This document shows, piece after piece, positions 9,998 to 18,324 of a DNA stretch of 64,000 bases (positions are counted from its first letter, which is position 1; the number at the start of each line of letters is the position of its first letter). Source of the stretch: Gemmatimonadota bacterium (GTDB lineage: Bacteria > Gemmatimonadota > Gemmatimonadetes > Longimicrobiales > Gaopeijiaceae); the NCBI GenBank assembly GCA_022823225.1, contig JAJDXM010000009.1, positions 62,001 through 126,000 on the forward strand. Direction: 5' to 3'. Under the pieces are notes generated by a model. The model did no database searches and was not told the DNA's origin. It was given only the letters and a program-made list of their open reading frames with translations. A program made the position numbers and the translations under genes.

Positions 9998-10187
9998 GGA
10001 ATGACTCCAGGTCCGGATGTTGACTCTCGAGGGCGGCAACGCAGGGTGCCTTGCCCCCGAATCGTCGGGTGAAGATGATGCATGGCCCGCTCGTAGGAAA
10101 GTACGGATCCGGCAACCCGCCGACAGACCCCCCGCCGAGCGGGGATCGGGGTCGCCCGCAGGGCTGCCGAGAACGGAGCGTTTCGCA

Positions 10188-10769
10188 ATGCTCACAGCCT
10201 ACATCTTCTGCCTGGTCGTCGGCGGCTGCCTCCTCGGGCTGTCGTTCTTCGGGGACTTTCTGGATGGCGACGTGGACGCCGACGGGGCACTCGAACTGGA
10301 GGGCGACATCGATGTCGACGCCGATGGCTTTGATTTCGCGAAGCTGTTCTCGCTGCGCGCCATCGTCTATGCCCTCTTTGGCTTCGGGGCCGCGGGCTCG
10401 CTGCTCTACGCGGTGTGGGGCGGGGGGCGGCCCGGTGTCACCGCGGCGATCGCTGGCGGGATGGGCCTTGCTTCGGGCGCCCTGATCAGCACCGTATTCG
10501 GATACCTGAAGCGCACCGAGTCGGGCACCATCAAAGGGGAGGCCGCGCTCATCGGCCTTCGCGGCGAGGTTCGGATGTCCGTCGGGGCCGGGGAGACCGG
10601 GGCGGTACGGATCCAGAGCGGCGACCGCCAGTTCCGCATGCGGGCCCGCCTGGACGATCTTGAGGCAACGGGCATGGCGTTGGAACCCGGCCGCCCGGTG
10701 GTGGTCGTCGACGTGAAGCAGGGCGTGGCGATCGTCGCGCCGATAGACATGAAGCTTTTGGAGGATTGA
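10188..10769 (+). CDS. NfeD-like/YqiJ-type membrane protein with OB fold
   Basis: The product is 193 residues. An N-terminal membrane helix is followed by an acidic stretch rich in Asp (residues about 25-45), then two further helices and a C-terminal beta-rich domain (residues about 120-190) that ends VVVVDVKQGVAIVAPID, typical of the NfeD OB fold. The next gene encodes a flotillin, the standard partner of NfeD-like proteins in membrane microdomains. The two genes are 110 bp apart and run the same way. An ATG with GGAG upstream at about 10175 fixes the start. Confidence 0.7.
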   Translation: MLTAYIFCLVVGGCLLGLSFFGDFLDGDVDADGALELEGDIDVDADGFDFAKLFSLRAIVYALFGFGAAGSLLYAVWGGGRPGVTAAIAGGMGLASGALISTVFGYLKRTESGTIKGEAALIGLRGEVRMSVGAGETGAVRIQSGDRQFRMRARLDDLEATGMALEPGRPVVVVDVKQGVAIVAPIDMKLLED

Positions 10770-10879
10770 AGTGCGGCGGGCGCGCTGCGCCAGGAGTGCG
10801 CGCCGGCCCGCCGTTTGCAGGGGCTCCGGCCCCGTGACAACCCGGGCCCAGGCCCGCTGAAAACAGGAGGTAGGACGAA

Positions 10880-12160
10880 GTGTTCGAAGGTCCGCTGGCG
10901 GCCCTTGGATTGGGCCTCGTTGCAGTCATCGTCATCGTGATGCTGATCGTCACGATCAAGAAGCTCATTGTGATCGCGCCTCCGAACGAGGCCGCGGTCC
11001 TGACCGGCAGGAACCGGCTCCTCACCGATGGCAAGAAGGTGGGATACCGCTCCATCTCGGGTGGCCGCACCTTCCGCGTGCCGATCATCGAGAGGGTGCA
11101 GCAGCTGAACCTGGAGACCATCCCGATCGAGGTGATGGTTAGCAACGCCTTCTCGAAGGGGAACATCCCGCTGAACGTCGAGGCGATCGCGAATGTGAAG
11201 ATCGCGTCGCAGCCGGAGTGGGTGTTCAACAACGCGGTGGAGAGGTTGCTGGGCAAGACGGATAACGAGATCCGCGCCCTCGCCCAGGACACGCTCACCG
11301 GCAACCTGCGCGGCGTCCTGGCCACGCTCACCCCCGAAGCGGTCAACGAGGACCGGCTCGGCTTCGCGAAGGCACTGTCCGAGGATGCGGGCGAGGATCT
11401 GGCGTCGCTCGGCTTCCACCTCGATGTCCTCAAGATCCAGAACGTGAGCGACGAGCGGGGCTACCTCGAGGCAATCGGGCGCGAGAAGTCCGCCGAGGCG
11501 ATCCGCCAGGCCGAGATCGCCGAGGCGCAGGCCGAGGCGGACACCCGGGAGGCACGCGCCGAAGCCCGCCGCCGCGCGGAGGTGCGCGAGGCGGCCGCTT
11601 CGATCAAGGTTTCCGAGGCGCGCAACGAGCTGCGTGTTCGGCAGGCCGAACTGGACCGCGAAGGGGAGACCGCCGAGAAGATCGCGCGGGTCAAGGCGCA
11701 GGAAGCCGAGGTCGAGGCCGAAACGATCCTCGAGCAGAAACGGGTGGAGCGTGAAGCGCAGCGGCTCCACGCCGATGTGGTCGAGCCGGCGAAGGCCGAG
11801 AAGATGGCGGCCTTCGCGCGCGCCGAGGCCGACGCCGCGCCCATCCTGGAGCGAGGCAAGGCCCAGGTGGAGGTGCTGAGGCGGCTGTACGCGGAGGTGC
11901 AGGCCGGGGGCGACGCTGCCTTCGCAGTTTTCCTGGCCGAGAAGCTGCCCGAGCTGCTGGAGACTGCTGTGGGCGCGGTCGAGGGCGTGGATATCGACCG
12001 CGTGGTGGTCATGGACAGTGGGGACGGGGGCGGGGTGTCCAATGCCGTGAACCAGCGCGTCAAGGGCGCGTACGGGACCATGGAGGGACTCGCCTCGGTG
12101 CTGGGCCTCGATATCCAGAAGGTGCTTAGGAAGGCGGTCGGCGACGAAGACGCGGAATAG
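10880..12160 (+). CDS. Flotillin / YqiK-like SPFH-domain protein
   Basis: The product is 426 residues. An N-terminal membrane segment (residues about 5-27) is followed by an SPFH/Band-7 domain (about 30-200) and a long Glu-Ala-Arg-rich coiled coil (about 200-330), where EAQAEADTREARAEARRRAE and related blocks are the hallmark of flotillins. A C-terminal oligomerisation part follows. Flotillins form membrane scaffolds with NfeD-like proteins, and the gene directly upstream encodes such a partner. GTG is used as start, with a strong AGGAGG eleven bases upstream. Confidence 0.88.
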   Translation: MFEGPLAALGLGLVAVIVIVMLIVTIKKLIVIAPPNEAAVLTGRNRLLTDGKKVGYRSISGGRTFRVPIIERVQQLNLETIPIEVMVSNAFSKGNIPLNVEAIANVKIASQPEWVFNNAVERLLGKTDNEIRALAQDTLTGNLRGVLATLTPEAVNEDRLGFAKALSEDAGEDLASLGFHLDVLKIQNVSDERGYLEAIGREKSAEAIRQAEIAEAQAEADTREARAEARRRAEVREAAASIKVSEARNELRVRQAELDREGETAEKIARVKAQEAEVEAETILEQKRVEREAQRLHADVVEPAKAEKMAAFARAEADAAPILERGKAQVEVLRRLYAEVQAGGDAAFAVFLAEKLPELLETAVGAVEGVDIDRVVVMDSGDGGGVSNAVNQRVKGAYGTMEGLASVLGLDIQKVLRKAVGDEDAE

Positions 12161-12183
12161 CTGGAGGCCACGGCTTTCCGGGC

Positions 12184-12201
12184 CTGTGACGAATCCGTTA
12201 C
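12184..12201 (+). promoter_or_regulatory. Pho-box-like site upstream of the porin
   Basis: CTGTGAC at 12184-12190 and CCGTTAC at 12195-12201 are two heptamers at an 11-bp step, the spacing of PhoB half-sites (E. coli consensus CTGTCAT). The site lies about 110 bp before the start of the porin gene, which opens the phosphate-uptake locus. A third, weaker heptamer may follow at 12206. Confidence 0.45.
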
Positions 12202-12311
12202 ACAAACGTCTGATTTTCCGTGCGGGGCATTCCGGCGAAACCGATGCACGGGGCCGGAATGCGCCACGTCGCACAACACCTTCATCATCGAGATGCGAGG
12301 AGGTCACGTTC

Positions 12312-13379
12312 GTGTCCAGGCTCCGTGTGCTTCCGGCGGCGATGCTGCTTGCCGTCTGCTGGTCGCAGCCCCTTTCGGGGCAGGAGGGGATCACCGCGCG
12401 CGCTGCCGACGTCAGGTTCGGCGGCCGCCTCCATACCCAGTTGGCCACCAGTTCCGCCACCGACGGCAAGTCCACCGACTTCTTCACGCGGAGGGCCCGC
12501 CTCACCCTGGACGTCAGCGTCTCATCGCTCCTCGACGCCCGGGTGCAGCCCGACTTCGGCGGGGGCGAACTCGAGCTGAAGGACGCGTACTTCCGCCTCA
12601 GCTTCGATCCGGGGTTCCGGCTCTGGGCCGGCCAGTTCAAGCGGGCCTTTGACATCTTCGAGCTGAACAGCTCCACCGACATCGTGGTGGTGGAGCGAAC
12701 GGGCCGGATCGATGGGGTGGGCGGGTGCGCGGGACCCGGCGGAACGTGTGCGCTCAGCCGGTTCACCGAGAAGCTCGGATACTCGGACCGGGACATCGGC
12801 ATCAAGGCGGACGGGTCGATCGGCGACCGGTTCACCTACATGGCCACGCTGACGAACGGAACCGGCACAACGGGATCCGACGAGAACTCGGCAAAATCGC
12901 TGGCGGGGCGTGTCACGCTTCGCCTCATCGATGAGCTCTGGATCTCGGGGAACGCTTCACGGCACGATTTCGTCAGCGAACACGGAATCACCGATGCCGC
13001 GACGGCCTTCGGCGCCGACCTGGAGTTCGGGGGCTTTCGCAACGGAATCCACCTCCAGGTGGGGATGGTCGGCGGCGGCAACTGGCGGCTGGAGCGGACA
13101 TCGGTGGCCGAGGTGCCCCGGTTTCTCACCTGGCAGGCCATACTCAGCAGGTACCTTCCGGTGGACGGGCGGGGATTCGAGGCGATCGAGCCCATGGCGC
13201 GCGCGAGCTGGGGCGATCCGGACCGGGACACCGAAGACGATGCCGGGCTGCTGCTGACGCCGGGGGTGTTCCTCTACGTGAAGGGCAAGAACAGGATCGG
13301 TGCCAACCTGGACGTCTACCGCTCCGGATCCGGCGACACCGAGTTCTCCTTCAAGCTGCAGACCTACCTCTACTACTGA
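12312..13379 (+). CDS. Outer-membrane phosphate/polyphosphate-selective porin (OprO/OprP-like)
   Basis: The 355-residue product has a signal peptide ending near PLSGQ (about residues 20-24), then VRFGGRLHTQLATS, a typical first strand. The rest is rich in alternating aromatic strands, including LWAGQFKRAFD, and it ends FKLQTYLYY with a terminal aromatic as in beta-barrel proteins. The fold pattern fits Pfam family Porin_O_P. Its position directly before pstS, with a Pho-box-like site upstream, supports phosphate selectivity. The GTG at 12312 has GAGGAGG upstream; earlier in-frame starts would add a non-signal leader. Confidence 0.75.
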   Translation: MSRLRVLPAAMLLAVCWSQPLSGQEGITARAADVRFGGRLHTQLATSSATDGKSTDFFTRRARLTLDVSVSSLLDARVQPDFGGGELELKDAYFRLSFDPGFRLWAGQFKRAFDIFELNSSTDIVVVERTGRIDGVGGCAGPGGTCALSRFTEKLGYSDRDIGIKADGSIGDRFTYMATLTNGTGTTGSDENSAKSLAGRVTLRLIDELWISGNASRHDFVSEHGITDAATAFGADLEFGGFRNGIHLQVGMVGGGNWRLERTSVAEVPRFLTWQAILSRYLPVDGRGFEAIEPMARASWGDPDRDTEDDAGLLLTPGVFLYVKGKNRIGANLDVYRSGSGDTEFSFKLQTYLYY

Positions 13380-13408
13380 TGACCGATTGGCGCACCCTCA
13401 ACCCCTTC

Positions 13409-13448
13409 GGTACAGTGTCGTCACAGTCAGGTGACCACGCCGTGACAA
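13409..13448 (-). promoter_or_regulatory. Pho-box-like array of four heptamers upstream of pstS
   Basis: Four heptamers lie at exact 11-bp steps: GGTACAG (13409), GTCACAG (13420), GTGACCA (13431) and GTGACAA (13442). Read on the minus strand they are CTGTACC, CTGTGAC, TGGTCAC and TTGTCAC, close to the PhoB half-site CTGTCAT. The array ends 55 bp before the pstS start. The period and gene context suggest binding by a PhoB-like response regulator, but the minus-strand orientation is unusual. Confidence 0.55.
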
Positions 13449-13503
13449 TGTGTTGGTACAGTTTCACCATGACAGGAATCCAAGGAAACGGAGAACACAC
13501 GGA

Positions 13504-14376
13504 ATGAAACGATTCTTCCCACTCGTCGCCCTGGCGGTTGCCGCCTGCGGCGGCTCCGATGGACGCAACCAGCGCGCCGTTATCCAGAACAAGGGGTCGG
13601 ACACGCTGCTCAACGTGGCCCAGGCGTGGGCCGAGGCTTACGCCACCGTGAATGCCGACGTGGCGGTAGCCGTGACAGGTGGTGGCTCGGGCACGGGGAT
13701 CTCGGCGATGATCAACGGAACCGTCGACGTCGCCAACTCTTCCCGCAAGATGCGTGATTCGGAGATCGAGGCCGCGCGTGCCAACGGTGTGGAGCCGATC
13801 GAGTTCATCGTCGGTTACGATGCGCTGGCGGTGTACCTGCACGAGGACAATCCGATCGAGGCGCTCACGGTGGACCAGGTCAGGGCCATCTACGGCGAGG
13901 GCGGCCCCGTGACGAAGTGGTCCGACCTGGGCGTTGCGGTTCCCGGCTGTGGCTCGGACGAGATCGTCCTCGTGAGCCGCCAGAACAACTCGGGAACGTA
14001 TGTCTATTTCAAGGAGGCGGTTCTCGGAGACGACGGAGAATACAAGCTCGGATCGCGCGACATGCACGGCTCCAAGGATGTGGTCGACCTGGTCGAGAAC
14101 ACCCCGTGTGCGATCGGCTACAGCGGACTCGCGTACGCGACCGAGCACGTCTCGATGCCCTGCATCTCTTCGGAGGAGGACAGCGACTGCGTGTCGCCGA
14201 CGATTGCGACGGCCGTCGACGGGAGCTATCCGATCGCCCGCCCGCTCTTCATGTACACCGCGGGCGAGCCACAGGGCGCGGTCAAGGACTACATGGACTG
14301 GATCCTGTCACCTGCGGGCCAATGCGTGATCCTTGAGCGCGGTTACGCTCCCTATACGGAAACGGAGTGCACTTGA
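13504..14376 (+). CDS. pstS: Phosphate ABC transporter substrate-binding lipoprotein
   Basis: The 290-residue product has a short signal ending in a lipobox (VAVAAC, Cys at about residue 15). The mature protein shows QNKGSDTLL, TGGGSGTGISAMINGTVDVANSSR and RQNNSGTYVYFKE, the segments that bind phosphate in PstS, and the C-terminal ILSPAGQCVI helix. It captures periplasmic phosphate for the PstCAB importer. It is the second gene of the porin-pst cluster; a Pho-box-like array lies just upstream. ATG at 13504 is chosen because it gives the signal peptide directly and has GGAG nearby. Confidence 0.92.
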   Translation: MKRFFPLVALAVAACGGSDGRNQRAVIQNKGSDTLLNVAQAWAEAYATVNADVAVAVTGGGSGTGISAMINGTVDVANSSRKMRDSEIEAARANGVEPIEFIVGYDALAVYLHEDNPIEALTVDQVRAIYGEGGPVTKWSDLGVAVPGCGSDEIVLVSRQNNSGTYVYFKEAVLGDDGEYKLGSRDMHGSKDVVDLVENTPCAIGYSGLAYATEHVSMPCISSEEDSDCVSPTIATAVDGSYPIARPLFMYTAGEPQGAVKDYMDWILSPAGQCVILERGYAPYTETECT

Positions 14377-15443
14377 GCCTCTACGAGGAACGGCTCAACT
14401 CCGACCTCCAGACAATCCGATCGCGCCTTGAGGCGGTGGCGCTGCAGGTCGAGGACAACCTGAGACACGCGGTGCAGTCCGTTCTGGATCTCGATCCCAG
14501 GCTCGCCAACGAAACCCTGATCAAGGACCGGAACATCAACCAGGGCACCCGTGACCTGGACCATCGGTGCCACCTGTTCGTGGCGCGACACCTGCCCAGC
14601 GGGAGCCATCTGCGCTTCATCTCGGCGGTGCTGCGCCTCGCGGTGGCCCTGGAGAGGGTTGGTGACTACTCGGTCGCGATCTGCCGGGTGGCCCGCCAGA
14701 TCGAGTCCCCTCTGCCCGACACCGTCCGGCACAATATCGAGATGATGGGAAGACACGCCGGCAAGGCACTCGGGACCGCCCTGGCGGGCTTCGTCGCGGC
14801 CAATCCCGACAGTGCCCGCGTGTCACGGGGGATGGCCACGCAGGCCGCCGACATCTATCCCTATGCCCTCGAGGGGCTCATCTCCGCCGCGGACTCCGAC
14901 CGCACGCCAGCCCGGGATCTGTTCGGGGCCCTGCTGGTGCTCCGGCTTCTCCAGCGGACCGCTGAACAGGCCGAGAACGTCTGTGTACAGACCCTGTTTG
15001 CGGTCAAGGGCCAACGGAAAAAGGAAAAGCGATACCGCATCCTGTTCGTGGACCGCGATCACGGGCTGTTGGCCAGGCTGGCGGAGGTGGCGCTGTCGGA
15101 GAGCCATCCTCATGCGGGACGAGTCGGGTCCGCCGGGCTGGAGGCCGCGCCGGCCTTCGACCCGAGGCTTCTCGACTTTTGCCGGCGCCGGGGCATCGCT
15201 CTTCCGGATGGGGACGCGCCCCGGTCTTTCGCCGAGGCGCTGGACGTGGGTCCCCACTACCACGTGGTCGTGGGCCTGGGAGTCGATCCGTCACGGCACT
15301 TCGACGTTCCCTACAGGACCGCGGTCCTGCAGTGGGACCTGGCGGAGGACGGAATCACGACCGAATCAGCGGTGGAGGACGTGTACCGAACGCTCATGGA
15401 CCGGGTGCGCGGGCTGATGGCGACCCTTGGAGTGCGGGACTAG
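14367..15443 (+). CDS. phoU: PhoU protein fused to a catalytically dead LMW-phosphatase-like domain
   Basis: Residues 1-215 form a PhoU double helical bundle; the metal-binding signature LERVGD is intact in the first half (about residues 95-100), while the second half has the degenerate LQRTAEQAENV. Residues about 222-358 start YRILFVDRDHGLLARLAEVAL and then GSAGLEA and FDPRLLDFCRRRGI. This is the fold pattern of low-molecular-weight tyrosine phosphatase/arsenate reductase, but the CX5R loop has no Cys and no Arg. PhoU links the Pst transporter to the PhoR kinase. The gene overlaps the end of pstS; GTG 14367 and TTG 14373 are both possible starts, the TTG having the better-spaced GGAG. Confidence 0.85.
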   Translation: MHLSLYEERLNSDLQTIRSRLEAVALQVEDNLRHAVQSVLDLDPRLANETLIKDRNINQGTRDLDHRCHLFVARHLPSGSHLRFISAVLRLAVALERVGDYSVAICRVARQIESPLPDTVRHNIEMMGRHAGKALGTALAGFVAANPDSARVSRGMATQAADIYPYALEGLISAADSDRTPARDLFGALLVLRLLQRTAEQAENVCVQTLFAVKGQRKKEKRYRILFVDRDHGLLARLAEVALSESHPHAGRVGSAGLEAAPAFDPRLLDFCRRRGIALPDGDAPRSFAEALDVGPHYHVVVGLGVDPSRHFDVPYRTAVLQWDLAEDGITTESAVEDVYRTLMDRVRGLMATLGVRD

Positions 15444-15685
15444 CAGCCCGTGGACAACCCCCCGCGGCATTCGAGCGGCGATGCATCCGCGTTGGACCGC
15501 TTCGCCGACCCGGTCGCACTGTAATGTCTGCTTTACAAGATGTAATGTTCTCTTTACATATCACATCCTCAAGGCTCCGCTCGTCGTTGCCTTTCGGACG
15601 AATATCGCCGCTATTCGCCTCTCAAGGCGCCTTGCCAACGCGGCGCCTCGCCGCTCTCGGTGTTCACGCGGGTTTGTCCACGGAC
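15443..15685. mobile_element. MITE-like block bounded by inverted copies of the dispersed repeat
   Basis: The left end GCAGCCCGTGGACAACCCCC (15443 onward) and the right end, read in reverse (GCAGTCCGTGGACAAACCCG), match at 18 of 20 positions. They bound a 243-bp segment with no coding capacity. The left unit starts exactly at the phoU stop codon. The interior holds two tandem TGTAA-N8-TTACA palindromes (15520-15558) and a perfect hairpin CGAATA...TATTCG near 15599-15617. No target duplication is evident. It fills nearly all the gap between phoU and pstC. Confidence 0.5.
15520..15558. promoter_or_regulatory. Tandem TGTAA-N8-TTACA palindromes (PadR-operator-like)
   Basis: TGTAATGTCTGCTTTACA (15520-15537) and TGTAATGTTCTCTTTACA (15541-15558) are two 18-bp imperfect palindromes at a 21-bp step, two helical turns. 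Their TGTAA/TTACA arms match the kind of operator bound by PadR-family repressors. They lie between phoU and pstC inside the MITE-like block. A related site is at 58261-58301. No PadR gene is in the window. Confidence 0.5.
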
Positions 15686-15738
15686 TGCCACGAGTGACGC
15701 CGACAGCTCAAACCGGCGCGGTGGGCGGCCCCGGCGCG

Positions 15739-16626
15739 ATGGACCGAAGGGACCTGGCGTGGTACGTCGACAAAACTGCCCAATGGGTCATCTTCGCGGG
15801 CGGCATCTCGGCGATCGTCTTCATTGTCGGAATCTTCATCTTCATCACCAAGGAAGGCCTGGACTTCGTCCTTGGACCGCTGAATCTGGGCGAGTTCTTT
15901 ACCTCGATTGCGTGGCGGCCCACCTCCAACAACCCGACGTACGGGGCGCTGGCGCTCATCGTGGGGACCGCGAGCGTGACGGGGTTCGCGATGCTGCTGT
16001 CGGTGCCGCTGTCCCTCGGGGCGGCGCTCTTCATTGCGGAGTTCGCCACCGGCAAGACGCGCGAGGTGCTCAAGGTCCTGGTGGAGATGCTGGCGGCGAT
16101 CCCGTCGGTGGTGTGGGGGTTCGTCGGGATGTCGATCATGCACCCGCTGATCATGCGGATCTTCGACGTGCCGCTGGGGCTCGGCGTGCTGAATGCGGGG
16201 CTGATCCTCGGTCTGATGGCCGCGCCCATCATGACGACGATTGCGGAGGACGCGCTCAAGGCCGTGCCGGACGCCTACCGGGAGGCTGCGGAGGCCCTGG
16301 GGGCCACGCGCTGGGAGGTGATCTTCAAGGTGGTCATTCCGGCGTCCAGGAATGGACTGCTGGCGGCCGTGCTGCTGGGAGTGGGGCGGGGATTCGGAGA
16401 GACCATGGCCGTGCTGATGGCTTCGGGACACGCCATCAACATTCCCACGAGTCCGTTCGATTCGGTGCGGGCCCTGACCGCGACGATCGCCTCCGAACTC
16501 GGGGACACCGTAAGAGGGGGCGACCACTGGGGCTCCCTGTTCACCCTGGGAATCCTTCTCTTCGTCGTCACCTTCGTGATCAACCTCACCGCGGACATCG
16601 TGGTCCGCGGCATACGGAAGAAGTAG
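15739..16626 (+). CDS. pstC: Phosphate ABC transporter permease PstC
   Basis: The 295-residue product has six hydrophobic segments and the ABC-permease EAA loop DAYREAAEALGATRWEVIFKVVIPA near residues 175-200, which docks with the ATPase. The LGAALFIAEFA and MEMLAAIPSVVWGFVG-type segments (here VEMLAAIPSVVWGF) are specific to PstC/PstA. It forms the inner-membrane channel for phosphate with PstA. The ATG at 15739 is chosen; GTG at 15694 is in frame and would add 15 non-membrane residues. It is separated from phoU by the MITE-like block, so a separate promoter or read-through is needed. Confidence 0.9.
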   Translation: MDRRDLAWYVDKTAQWVIFAGGISAIVFIVGIFIFITKEGLDFVLGPLNLGEFFTSIAWRPTSNNPTYGALALIVGTASVTGFAMLLSVPLSLGAALFIAEFATGKTREVLKVLVEMLAAIPSVVWGFVGMSIMHPLIMRIFDVPLGLGVLNAGLILGLMAAPIMTTIAEDALKAVPDAYREAAEALGATRWEVIFKVVIPASRNGLLAAVLLGVGRGFGETMAVLMASGHAINIPTSPFDSVRALTATIASELGDTVRGGDHWGSLFTLGILLFVVTFVINLTADIVVRGIRKK

Positions 16627-16633
16627 GTAGCCC

Positions 16634-17515
16634 ATGGAAGCGCCCATGTTCAGCGCCACGCCTCTGAATCGACGTAGCTACCGCAGCCAGAGCGTCGCGA
16701 AGGCCGTGTTCTGCCTCATGACGGTGGCTCTCGTGATTCCGGTGCTGCTGATCCTGGGCACGCTGGTGGTCAAGGGCGCGCCGGCCATCTCGTGGGAATT
16801 CCTGTTCACGGCGCCCACGAACAACCTGACGGCGGGCGGGATATTCCCCGCGCTGGTCGGCACCATCTGGCTGGTGGTGGTCGCGCTCCTGGCGTCGGTT
16901 CCGGTCGGCGTCGCCGCGGCCCTCTATCTGAGCGAGTACGCGCCGGACAACCTGCTCACGCGGGCGATCAACCTCGCCATCGTCAACCTGGCGGGCGTGC
17001 CGTCGATCGTGCATGCACTCTTCGGGTTCGGCGCCTTCGTGCTCTTCTTCAGGTTCAATGCATCGATACTGGCCGCCAGTCTGACGCTGGCCGTCATGAC
17101 GCTGCCCGTCGTCATTGTGGCCACCCGCGAGTCGCTCCAGGCGGTGCCGCACGCATTCCGGGAGGCATGCTGGAACATGGGTGCGACGCGCTGGCAGACG
17201 ATCCGCAAGGTGGTGCTTCCCAATTCGATAAGCGGGATTCTCACCGGTGTGATCCTCGAGGTTTCGCGGACGTCCGGAGAGACCGCGCCGATCATGTTCA
17301 CGGGGGCCACCGCCTACCTGGCCTTCCTGCCTGAGAGCGTCTTCGACCAGACGATGGCGATGTCATACCACCTGTTCTACATCGCGACCCAGGCGACCGA
17401 CGTGCCCGAAGAGCTTACCTACGGCGTGGCCCTGGTCCTGATCGCGATCGTGCTGATGATGAATGCTGTATCGATTGCCTTCCGGATCTACCTCCGGGGA
17501 CTCAAGAAGTGGTAG
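16634..17515 (+). CDS. pstA: Phosphate ABC transporter permease PstA
   Basis: The 293-residue product has six hydrophobic segments, the EAA loop HAFREACWNMGATRWQTIRK near residues 172-192, and the PstA-type segments LSEYAPDNLLTRAI and NLAGVPSIVHALFGFG. The gene starts 7 bp after the pstC stop, in one operon with it, and its last codons overlap the start of the first ATPase gene (GTG at 17509). It pairs with PstC as the membrane channel for phosphate. Confidence 0.92.
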   Translation: MEAPMFSATPLNRRSYRSQSVAKAVFCLMTVALVIPVLLILGTLVVKGAPAISWEFLFTAPTNNLTAGGIFPALVGTIWLVVVALLASVPVGVAAALYLSEYAPDNLLTRAINLAIVNLAGVPSIVHALFGFGAFVLFFRFNASILAASLTLAVMTLPVVIVATRESLQAVPHAFREACWNMGATRWQTIRKVVLPNSISGILTGVILEVSRTSGETAPIMFTGATAYLAFLPESVFDQTMAMSYHLFYIATQATDVPEELTYGVALVLIAIVLMMNAVSIAFRIYLRGLKKW

Positions 17516-18324
17516 ACGGGGTGGGCCAGGAGCAGCCGCGGTCTGCCAACTTCGGTCCGCTCTACGAAGGGCCGCCGATCATCGAGGTCCGGGATCTGGG
17601 CATCAGCTACGGCGGCAAGCCCGCGCTGCGGGACGCCTCCTTCGACATCTACCGGCACGAGATCTTCGGCATCATCGGGCCGGCCAACAGTGGCAAGACC
17701 TCGTTCCTGCGCGCGCTCAACCGCATGGACGACTTCACCACGGGGATGGAGGTGCGGGGGAGCATCCACATCAACGGCAAGGACGTCAACGACTGGCGCA
17801 ACCTGTATGCGTTGCGCAGCCGGATTGGCGTGGTTTTCCCGCTCCCGGTGGGGCTGCCACTGAGCGTCTACGACAACGTGGCCTTCTCGCCGCGCCTTCG
17901 CGGGATCCGCGGGAAGGCCGAGCTCGACGAAGTGGTCGAGCGGTGCCTCACCCGCGCAGCCCTCTGGGACGAGGTCAAGGACCGGCTGGATTCCCTCGGC
18001 AGCCTGCTCTCCGGCGGACAGCAGCAGCGCCTCACGATTGCGCGCGCCCTGTCGCAGGAACCCGAACTGCTGCTCCTGGACGAGTTCTCGATTGCCGTGG
18101 ACCCCGTCACCACCATGCGGATCGAGGACGTGCTCAAGGATCTGCGCTCGGAGCTGACGATCGTGCTGGTTACAAACCTGGTGCAGCAGGCGCGCCGTCT
18201 GGCGGACCGGACCGCGTTCTTTCTGACGGGCGAGGTGGTCGAGATCGGTGCCACCGAGGATCTCTTCAAGAGGAAGGTGCAGGACGAACGCACCACCGGA
18301 TATCTGGAGGGCCGTTTTGGCTGA
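17509..18324 (+). CDS. pstB: PstB-type ATPase, copy 1: intact LSGGQ, degenerate Q- and H-loops
   Basis: The 271-residue product has Walker A GPANSGKT (57-64), signature LSGGQQQR (167-174) and Walker B LLLLDEF (D191, E192). The Q-loop reads VVFPLP with Pro at 111 where other PstB proteins have Gln (VFQKP), and the switch region reads LVTNLVQQ with Asn at 223 where the conserved His is expected. It can therefore bind ATP and offer a signature motif to a partner, but its own composite site should be poor at hydrolysis. GTG start, overlapping pstA by 7 nt. See the second ATPase for the complementary pattern. Confidence 0.9.
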   Translation: MVDGVGQEQPRSANFGPLYEGPPIIEVRDLGISYGGKPALRDASFDIYRHEIFGIIGPANSGKTSFLRALNRMDDFTTGMEVRGSIHINGKDVNDWRNLYALRSRIGVVFPLPVGLPLSVYDNVAFSPRLRGIRGKAELDEVVERCLTRAALWDEVKDRLDSLGSLLSGGQQQRLTIARALSQEPELLLLDEFSIAVDPVTTMRIEDVLKDLRSELTIVLVTNLVQQARRLADRTAFFLTGEVVEIGATEDLFKRKVQDERTTGYLEGRFG

